A stretch of DNA of 61,786 nucleotides from Acidobacteriota bacterium (GTDB lineage Bacteria; Acidobacteriota; CAIWXX01), in NCBI GenBank assembly GCA_016191015.1, contig JACPPM010000140.1:1-61786 (forward strand), read 5' to 3'. Below the pieces are notes generated by a model. The model saw only the letters and a list, made by a program, of their open reading frames with translations. It did no database searches and was not told where the DNA came from. Of this stretch, positions 1 through 5,897 are shown in pieces. How positions within the stretch are numbered: the stretch's first letter is position 1; each line of letters starts with the position of its first letter. The translations under genes were made by a program, and so were the position numbers.

Positions 1-83
1 TTCCTGAGAGGTGCTCGGAAGGGTCTTGCAGCGTGCCTGGATCTTGCCTGTTTGGTTGCGGCTCCGCTGCGTTAGGCCTTAGC
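1..83. repeat. Fragments of two dispersed intergenic repeats
   Basis: Bases 1-25 match the core of an element also found near 45.57-45.60 kb and, inverted, near 61.72-61.75 kb (shared core TTTCCTGAGAG followed by a CGGA motif). Bases 54-80 are the inverted form of a second motif at 3350-3373 (CCTAACGC, then GCGGAGCCGCAACC). No coding potential is evident up to the start of the first gene at 217. Base 1 lies inside the first repeat, so the copy continues outside the window. Confidence 0.6.
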
Positions 84-216
84 CGTCAGCTCCGGAGGGG
101 CGGTCCCCACATGCAGCAATCTCGTTCGGGCCGACTGCTAACGGCTCACGGCCACGTGGCGTCGCCCCCGTGATTGACTTTTTGTAGCCGGGGTCCGATA
201 TTCTAGTATAGGGAAC

Positions 217-633
217 ATGGTCATCACGAGCTCGCTCGAATTGCAGGCGCGGGGGCCAGATCATTTCATCGACATCACGGGGCAGGTGGCCGGGATCATT
301 GGTCAGGCGGGGCTCCGGAACGGAAACGTGACCTTGTTCGTGCCGGGCTCTACTGCCGGCCTGACCACCATCGAATACGAAGAGGGCGTCTTGACGGACA
401 TGCACGAGCTGATGGAGCGGATGGTGCCGAGCGGGACTGCTTATCACCACGACGCGGCGTGGGGCGACGGGAACGGCTTCTCACACCTGCGCGCCTCTCT
501 GATCGGCCCCTCCCTCACGATCCCCTTCTCAGGTGGAAAGATGTGCCTGGGTACGTGGCAGCAGGTCGTCTTCATGGACTTTGACAACCGACCCCGGCGC
601 CGGGAGCTCGTCTGTCAGCTCATAGGGGAATAG
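217..633 (+). CDS. yjbQ: YjbQ/UPF0047 family protein
   Basis: The 138-residue product is full length for the YjbQ (UPF0047) family. Visible family marks are the central NVTLFVPGSTAGLTTIEYE segment, the HHDAAWGDGNGFSHLRASLIGPS segment with clustered His and Asp residues, and the late LGTWQQVVFMDFDNRPR segment. Members form compact trimers, and some have been reported to show weak thiamine-phosphate synthase activity; the physiological role is not settled. The ATG at 217 follows a weak AGGGA ribosome-binding site. The gene is followed 84 bases later by a small winged-helix gene on the same strand, so the two may be co-transcribed. Confidence 0.9.
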   Translation: MVITSSLELQARGPDHFIDITGQVAGIIGQAGLRNGNVTLFVPGSTAGLTTIEYEEGVLTDMHELMERMVPSGTAYHHDAAWGDGNGFSHLRASLIGPSLTIPFSGGKMCLGTWQQVVFMDFDNRPRRRELVCQLIGE

Positions 634-716
634 TCCGATGTCCAACGCCCAAGGTTCAAACTCCCCCCGGGCCGATCGGGACCTTGGACTCCGGGTTGGA
701 GCCGGAGGGGGGACTG

Positions 717-986
717 ATGTTTCGTGATCCGGTGAATGCGAAGGAGCGGCTTTTGAAGGTCTTGTACCAATGGCGGACGGAGACTACCTCGACCTCTGTC
801 AACGTCGACGATCTTTCCGCCAAGACCGGCCTGGGGACAGACGAGGTCCAGGCGGTCATCCAGGACCTCTTGGGCCTGGGCTTCGTCAAGGTTGCGACTC
901 TGGCGCCCAACGAGCAGCTTTACAGCTGGGTCAAAATCACCAAGGCCGGCCGGGATTACCTCAGGGAAAAGGCTCTCGCAAGCTAG
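717..986 (+). CDS. Small winged-helix-like protein
   Basis: An 89-residue protein is predicted if translation starts at the ATG at 717, which has a strong GGAGGGG ribosome-binding site just upstream; an earlier in-frame start at 684 has none. The pattern (helix ERLLKVLYQW, then a helix-turn-helix-like LSAKTGLGTDEVQAVIQDLLGLGFV, then a basic ITKAGRDYLREKAL end) resembles a winged-helix DNA-binding domain or the small HTH modules that end in TxxGxxYL. No effector domain is present. The target is unknown. It precedes the anti-sigma gene by 131 bases on the same strand. Confidence 0.65.
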   Translation: MFRDPVNAKERLLKVLYQWRTETTSTSVNVDDLSAKTGLGTDEVQAVIQDLLGLGFVKVATLAPNEQLYSWVKITKAGRDYLREKALAS

Positions 987-1117
987 GGGGGACTGCTCAG
1001 AGCGTGACGCAGCAATCGTCGCGAGCTCCTGAGCGGTTCGATTCCGGAATAGATTACCTGGGCACCGGGTATAGGTGATTGAGCCGCCGTTTTCGGAGGC
1101 GGTGCGGAGACAGATCA

Positions 1118-1954
1118 TTGGATTGCAGGGAATTCGAAGAGTCGATCGGGGCCTACCACGATGGCGAGATTCCCGATGGCCTCGCCACGCCGTACCGGCT
1201 TCACATGGAGTCGTGCGGCGTGTGTGCCGGGCGACTGCGGGAGCTTCAAGGACTCGATGTGGTCCTGCGGTCGTGGCCGCTGCCGGCTGCGCGACGCTCG
1301 AGATCCGTGGAAGACGCGGTGATGGACGCCGTCGCGGCGCGAGGTGCGTCGCCGGTTTTCAGCTACTGGGCTCTGGCCGCTGCGGCCTCGATCGCCGCGA
1401 TCGCGGTCGGGGCCTGGTTTCTCCGGCCGCCTGAGAAGACGGAGGTGGCGAGGGTGCCGCAATCAGAAAATACTACGGTAGTAGAAGGCGTGGAGCCCTC
1501 GCCCCCGCTGCGCAAGCTGTCAGCTCCGGACGAGGCCGACGCGCGGACCCTTTACTATCGCGGGATGGAGCTTGTGCGGAACGGGAGAAGTGACGATGCG
1601 CTGGCGCTCTTCATGGAACTGCAACACCGGTACCCAGGCAGTGGCTTGGCTGCGTCTTCCTCGTATCAGGAGGCCGTCCTGCTCGAAGAGGCGATCAACG
1701 CGGAGGCGATGGACGCTCCGAGCCTTCGCCTGCGCCTCAGCGTCTGGGAGAATATACGCCTGGATGTTTTGGGTGAGCAGGAAATCGAGCGTGCGATGTT
1801 CTACCGAGCGCAGATGAGCTATCTGCTCTACGACAAGACGCAGGACGCTTCTGAGCGGGAGCGGGCCCGCCATCACGCCCGCGCCTACCTCGAACGCCAC
1901 CCCCAGACCGGCGCCGCATCGGCTGTCCGGCGCTGGGTCGACCTTCTGAGGTGA
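1118..1954 (+). CDS. Zinc-finger anti-sigma factor with TPR-like periplasmic region
   Basis: Starting at the TTG at 1118, which has GGAG 8 bases upstream, the product is 278 residues and begins DCREFEESIGAYHDGE, typical of the putative zinc-finger (zf-HC2/ZAS) anti-sigma fold. The zinc ligands are Cys3 and the H29-x3-C33-x2-C36 motif. One transmembrane helix follows at about residues 80-102. The C-terminal part (about 140-278) is helical with a TPR-like YYRGMELVRNGRSDDALALFMELQHRYPGSG stretch split over one or two repeats. Such proteins hold an ECF sigma factor at the membrane. The likely partner is the ECF sigma gene at 2764-3345, although the lexA-like gene lies between them on the other strand. 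Confidence 0.75.
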   Translation: MDCREFEESIGAYHDGEIPDGLATPYRLHMESCGVCAGRLRELQGLDVVLRSWPLPAARRSRSVEDAVMDAVAARGASPVFSYWALAAAASIAAIAVGAWFLRPPEKTEVARVPQSENTTVVEGVEPSPPLRKLSAPDEADARTLYYRGMELVRNGRSDDALALFMELQHRYPGSGLAASSSYQEAVLLEEAINAEAMDAPSLRLRLSVWENIRLDVLGEQEIERAMFYRAQMSYLLYDKTQDASERERARHHARAYLERHPQTGAASAVRRWVDLLR

Positions 1955-2031
1955 TCTCCGGGGCCACCCTGCCGGGCCGAGGCGCCGGAGACAGCCGTTC
2001 ATGCCGCCGTGCCGGCTCGTCCCATGCCGCT

Positions 2032-2640
2032 CTACCGATACTGGCGCAGGAGTGCGACGAGCACGCCGTCGACGGGAATCCGATCCGGCGAGGGTCGGGC
2101 ATCAGCCCCGGTATTCTCGGCTGCGGATGGAGATTCGGACAGGCTGGGGAGGTCGGCGGCGTGTCTTGGGACGGCTCCGAGCCACCTGCCATCGGCCGTG
2201 ATGACGGATTCCCCATCGAGCGGCGCTCGCTCTTCCAGGATCAGCAGGTCGTGATCGCGGATCTGCTCGTCCAGCAGGGCATCACCCATCACCCGCAGCG
2301 CGTAGATGCGAGCCCCAGAGGTCATGCCGCGCGGGACGGTCACCGTTTCCGGCGGCTCGAGCTTCTGGAGATGGGCTCTCGCGCCGATCACCCCTCGGAC
2401 CTCGACCCGAACCGAATCATCCGTCTCCAAGATCTGGATGCTGCGGCTCCGATTGGGCGCTCGCCGGATGTGCCCACGCTCTTCGAGCCGGTTGAGGTAT
2501 TTGTGGACCGTGGCCGATGAGGAGAGCCTGAAATGCTGTCCGATCTCCACAATGGATGGCGAGAATCCCTTTTCGGAGATGTAGGCGCGCAGATACCCAA
2601 GGATATCGGCCTGTCGCTTGGTCAACCCGATCGCTGGCAT
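2032..2640 (-). CDS. LexA-like repressor lacking autoproteolysis residues
   Basis: The 202-residue protein has the normal LexA size and layout. The N-terminal winged helix (residues 5-72: LTKRQADILGYL, GFSPSIVEIG, LNRLEERGHIRR) is well conserved. The C-terminal S24-type domain keeps the fold marks YALRVMGDALLDEQI and DHDLLILEE, but the Ser nucleophile of the GDSM/GMSM motif is Ala121. The position of the catalytic Lys falls in the segment WLGA (about 153-156) with no Lys, and the Ala-Gly cleavage site region reads VIGAR (84-88). It should therefore bind DNA and dimerise but not self-cleave. The ATG at 2640 begins the conserved LexA N terminus. It is divergent from the ECF sigma gene, with 123 bases between. 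Confidence 0.8.
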   Translation of the reverse strand: MPAIGLTKRQADILGYLRAYISEKGFSPSIVEIGQHFRLSSSATVHKYLNRLEERGHIRRAPNRSRSIQILETDDSVRVEVRGVIGARAHLQKLEPPETVTVPRGMTSGARIYALRVMGDALLDEQIRDHDLLILEERAPLDGESVITADGRWLGAVPRHAADLPSLSESPSAAENTGADARPSPDRIPVDGVLVALLRQYR

Positions 2641-2669
2641 GTCCCGATTTCGGATTCTCTTCCGTGCTT

Positions 2670-2681
2670 GTGAATATACAC
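2670..2681. promoter_or_regulatory. Near-palindrome between lexA-like and sigma genes, possible operator
   Basis: GTGAATATACAC is a 12-base inverted repeat with one mismatched pair, framed by CTT and CAAG. It lies 30 bases upstream of the lexA-like start and upstream of the sigma-factor promoter. Position and symmetry fit an operator for the adjacent winged-helix repressor, but no consensus for this protein is known to me. It could be chance. Confidence 0.3.
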
Positions 2682-2724
2682 CAAGAGGCGTGCGGTTGTG
2701 GAGGAATCCGCCCGCGGGGCCATG

Positions 2725-2752
2725 CTGACAACCGGTGCGAACGTCTGATACT
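2725..2752 (+). promoter_or_regulatory. Possible sigma-70-type promoter of the ECF sigma gene
   Basis: CTGACA at 2725-2730 and GATACT at 2747-2752 are separated by 16 bases and resemble the -35 and -10 hexamers. The start codon follows at 2764 with GAGG five bases upstream. If this is correct the leader is only a few bases long. Confidence 0.4.
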
Positions 2753-2763
2753 GTGAGGTCAGG

Positions 2764-3345
2764 ATGCCAACGACGGGAGAATCCGAAAGCCCCGCGAGCG
2801 ATGATCTCGATCTCGTCCGGCGCGTCCTGTCCGGTGACGAGCAGGGGTATCGCCTCCTGATGCGGAAGTACGAACGCCGGGTCTTCGCGATTTGCTATCG
2901 CATTACATGCAACGAGGGCGCCGCTGAAGACGCCGCACAGGACGCGTTCGTTCGCGCGTACTTCGCCTTGAAGAAGTATGACCAGACCCGGCCGTTTCTG
3001 CCGTGGCTCACCCGAATCGCCGTCAACCGCGCTCTCACGGCTGCCGCACGCGAAAGCACGTATCAACCACTCCCCGAGGGGTTTGCGGAGACTCACGCCG
3101 CGACGGACGCGGCGGAGACGAGCGATGCGGCGTGCGCATCCGGGCAGCTCGAACGCGCAGCCCGAGATGCGGTGGCGGCGCTCCCTCCCAAGTTGCGGGC
3201 GGTGGTCACGCTGCGCGTGTTCGAAGAGATGAGTTATGACGAGATTGCGCAGGCTCTCAAGATCTCCATCGGGACGGTCATGAGCCGGTTGAGCAGAGGG
3301 CGGGAGCGATTGCGCGGGAAGCTCGCGCGGTTCGTGTCGGCCTGA
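2764..3345 (+). CDS. ECF-type RNA polymerase sigma factor
   Basis: The 193-residue protein has the two-domain ECF layout. Region 2 covers about residues 18-85 (GDEQGYRLLMRKYERRVFAICYR, AEDAAQDAFVRAY, FLPWLTRIAVNRA). An Ala/Thr-rich linker is followed by region 4 at about 133-190 (LPPKLRAVVTLRVFEEMSYDEIAQAL, GTVMSRLSRGRERLR), the HTH that reads the -35 element. It is RpoE/SigW-like. It probably pairs with the zinc-finger anti-sigma at 1118-1954 and may be controlled by the divergent LexA-like protein. Confidence 0.93.
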   Translation: MPTTGESESPASDDLDLVRRVLSGDEQGYRLLMRKYERRVFAICYRITCNEGAAEDAAQDAFVRAYFALKKYDQTRPFLPWLTRIAVNRALTAAARESTYQPLPEGFAETHAATDAAETSDAACASGQLERAARDAVAALPPKLRAVVTLRVFEEMSYDEIAQALKISIGTVMSRLSRGRERLRGKLARFVSA

Positions 3346-3349
3346 CCCT

Positions 3350-3516
3350 TCCTAACGCGGCGGAGCCGCAACCAAGAGCCGCGGGTTCATGGGTATGCCA
3401 TTTCACCGCAGAGGCGCGGAGAGCGCAGAGCGGGAATCTTTCTCCGCGACCTCTGCGTCTCCGCGGTGAAAAGGTTTCTTGCCATTTCGTGTCAGCACTC
3501 CACTTCTTAGACACTA
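3350..3516. repeat. Composite intergenic repeat with long inverted arms
   Basis: Between the convergent sigma and sulfatase-fold genes lie three repeat pieces. Bases 3350-3373 are the CCTAACGC...GAGCCGCAACC motif, also at 54-80 in inverted form. Bases 3399-3474 have arms TTTCACCGCAGAG and CTCTGCGTCTCCGCGGTGAAA, which can pair into a long stem. Bases 3481-3516 (TGCCATTTCGTGTCA, then CTTCTTAGACACTAAT) recur inverted at 61646-61684. The stem could act as a bidirectional terminator. Confidence 0.7.
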
Positions 3517-5550
3517 ATGCCCGCCTGTCAGCTCGCGCCGCAGCGCCTGGGCGGCGTTCGCGATGTCAGCAGGGATGCCATGATGGCTGAGCACTCCTTC
3601 GACGAGGCCCAGCGCCTCCTGCTTCTTGCCCCGTGCGGAGAGCACGCGCGCGAGGTTCAGCTGGACCCCGGGTGATTCCGGCTGTAGCGCGAGGGACGAG
3701 CGCAGGAGGGATTCGGCCTTGGCCGGGTCACCGCCGTTCAGCATCGCGATGGCTGCTCCGTTCAGCAGCGATGCGGTCGGCTCGCCGATCGCCAGTGCCC
3801 GGTCGTAGCACTTTGACGCTTCACTGTACTGCCCTTGCTGGTTGTGCAGGTGTCCGAGGTTGACCCATGCTTCGAGGAAGTTGGGGTCGCGAGCGAGTGC
3901 GCGCTGGAACAGCTCCACGGCGGCGGCCCGGTTGCCTTCCAGGGCGTAGGTGATCGCGGTTTCATTGGCAACCTGAGCGTCGTCGGCACCGGCAGCGGCG
4001 GCTTCGCGGAGTGTTTCCCTGGCCTCACTGCGCGCGCCACGGTCCGCCTGGCAACGGGCGAGGGCGAGCAGGAGCCTCGGATGGCGCAGATTCCTCGTCG
4101 TTGCGAGGAATCGACAAGATTCTTCCGACGCGCCCGAGCGCTCGAGAAGGTCAGCGTAGAGCGATGCGATCTCCGGGCTGCCCGGATCCGTGGCGAGAGT
4201 TTCGCGCAGGGTGGACAAGGCCGCCGTGAGATCGCCCTTCTCGATTGCGGCGATCGCCTCGTCGATTTTGACAAGAAGATGTACCCGGTCCTTTGGATCG
4301 GGCAGGGGCGCGGAGGAGCTTGTGCCGGCCTGCAGATATCCCAGTGATCGCAATTTTTCGCGCGTCTCGGTGTCCGGAGCGGTGGGGGTGAGGGGGGATC
4401 GCTCGTCACGGACGATCGGGGCAAGCTCTTTTCGCAGTGACTCGACTCGCTCCCCGTCGACTGCATACCGGTTATGCAGCTCGCGTGGGTCATCGAGGAG
4501 CCGATAGAGCTCCGCCTTCGGTGCGTCGATGAGCTTCTCCGATCGTGTCCGGATGGAACGGAGCTCCGACCAGCCGAGGTCGAGTCGCGGATAGAAGCTC
4601 TCCGCATAGATGCTCTCTCGCGCCGCACCGGAGAAGAGATCCCGCCCATCGAGGCCGGGGCTAAGTGGAATCCGCAACGCGCTCTGCACCGTGGGGTAGA
4701 TGTCGACCAGCGATGCCAGTCCATTCGCATGGACGCCACCGGCGCTGCCGGCCCCACAGATGATCAAGGGAACGCGGAGCGTCGAGTCGTAGAGGAAGAC
4801 ACCGTGCGTCGGCTCGCCATGCTCGCCCAGGCTCTCGCCGTGGTCCGCGGTCACGACAATGAGCGTCTTTTCCCTCAGGTTCAGATCGTCCATGGCTGCG
4901 ACGAGCCGGCCCACCGCGGCGTCGGCGTAGGCGATCTCGGCGTCGTAGGGCGTCAGCCCCGCATACTCGTCGTGTCGCCTGTAGGGCGCATGCGGGTCGA
5001 AGAGGTGGACGAACAGGAAAAACGGTGATGCTGTCTCTCGCAGCCAGTTGATGGCCGCATCCACGGTGGCGCCGGCTGGCCTCTCGGGGTAGTGGTGCGC
5101 GGGCAGGTTGTGCGCACTGGTCCGGTCGTCGTATGTGTCGAACCCTTGGTCGAGCCCGAAGCGTCGATTCAGCGGGAAGCCGCTCACAAACGCGGCGGTC
5201 CTGAATCCCCGCGCCTTCAACGACTCACCGAGAAGCACAAGCTCCTCACTCGCGCGGTAGAAGCCGTTGTCGCGAACTGCGGTGCGAGTGGGGTAGAGTC
5301 CGGTCAAGAGTGAGGTGTGTGCGGGAAGCGTCAGCGGGACGGGCGTGAACGCATTCTCGAACAGGGTGCCCTGGCGGGCGAGGGCATCGATGGCAGGCGA
5401 GGTCGATCGCCCATGGCCATAGCACGCGAGATGATCGGCTCGCAGTGTGTCGATTGAGATGATGACGACGTTCTGTGGCACCTTCATGGGTGAGCAGGCG
5501 GAGGGCGCGGCGAGGAGCCACGGGATCAGACTGGCCGGCGCGATTCTCAC
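3514..5550 (-). CDS. Sulfatase-fold hydrolase/transferase lipoprotein with TPR domain
   Basis: The 678-residue protein begins with a lipoprotein-like signal (lipobox around APSACS). An alkaline-phosphatase-superfamily domain at about 25-370 follows (ISIDTLRADHLACYG with a metal Asp; VVTADHGESLGEHGE with metal Asp and His), then a TPR array at about 410-670. At the nucleophile position, where sulfatases have C/S-x-P-x-R, this protein has T-L-P-A-H. Thr is used as nucleophile by related phospho-transferases, so a formylglycine sulfatase role is doubtful. The substrate is unknown. A paralogue with the same architecture lies at 10584-12752, and a purine permease and TonB receptor lie between them. 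Confidence 0.82.
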   Translation of the reverse strand: MRIAPASLIPWLLAAPSACSPMKVPQNVVIISIDTLRADHLACYGHGRSTSPAIDALARQGTLFENAFTPVPLTLPAHTSLLTGLYPTRTAVRDNGFYRASEELVLLGESLKARGFRTAAFVSGFPLNRRFGLDQGFDTYDDRTSAHNLPAHHYPERPAGATVDAAINWLRETASPFFLFVHLFDPHAPYRRHDEYAGLTPYDAEIAYADAAVGRLVAAMDDLNLREKTLIVVTADHGESLGEHGEPTHGVFLYDSTLRVPLIICGAGSAGGVHANGLASLVDIYPTVQSALRIPLSPGLDGRDLFSGAARESIYAESFYPRLDLGWSELRSIRTRSEKLIDAPKAELYRLLDDPRELHNRYAVDGERVESLRKELAPIVRDERSPLTPTAPDTETREKLRSLGYLQAGTSSSAPLPDPKDRVHLLVKIDEAIAAIEKGDLTAALSTLRETLATDPGSPEIASLYADLLERSGASEESCRFLATTRNLRHPRLLLALARCQADRGARSEARETLREAAAAGADDAQVANETAITYALEGNRAAAVELFQRALARDPNFLEAWVNLGHLHNQQGQYSEASKCYDRALAIGEPTASLLNGAAIAMLNGGDPAKAESLLRSSLALQPESPGVQLNLARVLSARGKKQEALGLVEGVLSHHGIPADIANAAQALRRELTGGH

Positions 5551-5897
5551 CGGCTCATCATATCTTCAGCGCTCGGGAACTGTCATCCTGAGGAGGCGGC
5601 CAACGGCCGCCGACGAAGGATCCCCATCCTCACCTGGACAATTCAGCATTTTGTACCCAAATTCAAATCTTTGGATCACTTCCCCAGAGTACCGCCATCG
5701 CTGTGCCATAAATGATTGATAATTAGTGACTTGATCTCGGCCACTCCGCTCGGCATTTGGCACCGCAATTGCTTATAGGGACGCTTTGCATCCACCGACA
5801 ATGAAGATCAAGGCCCAAGGAGGTGAGACAAGGGGGGGAGGGCGAACCGTTGCATTTGAGATTTTGGACTTTTGTTACCTTTTGAAAGGAGAATCGA
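5551..5897. other. Intergenic region upstream of the TonB receptor
   Basis: The 347 bases between divergent genes hold no convincing gene. Bases 5581-5623 carry a dispersed-type repeat (TGTCATCCTGAGGAGG ... GACGAAGGATC) with an internal hairpin GGCGGCC/GGCCGCC. An SD-like AAGGAGGTGAG at 5818-5828 has no supported start after it. A very good ribosome-binding site, AAAGGAGA (5885-5892), sits just ahead of the receptor ATG. Confidence 0.6.

Noticed and set aside
1025-1060. GGTTCGATTCC resembling a tRNA T-loop
   Set aside because: The flanking bases do not pair as a T stem, and no acceptor, D or anticodon arms are found around it.
5823-5885. Twenty-codon leader peptide (GTG start within AAGGAGGTGAG) ahead of the TonB receptor
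   Set aside because: The SD touches the putative start codon with no spacing, and the peptide shows no regulatory pattern such as repeated residues; only its end near the receptor SD is suggestive.
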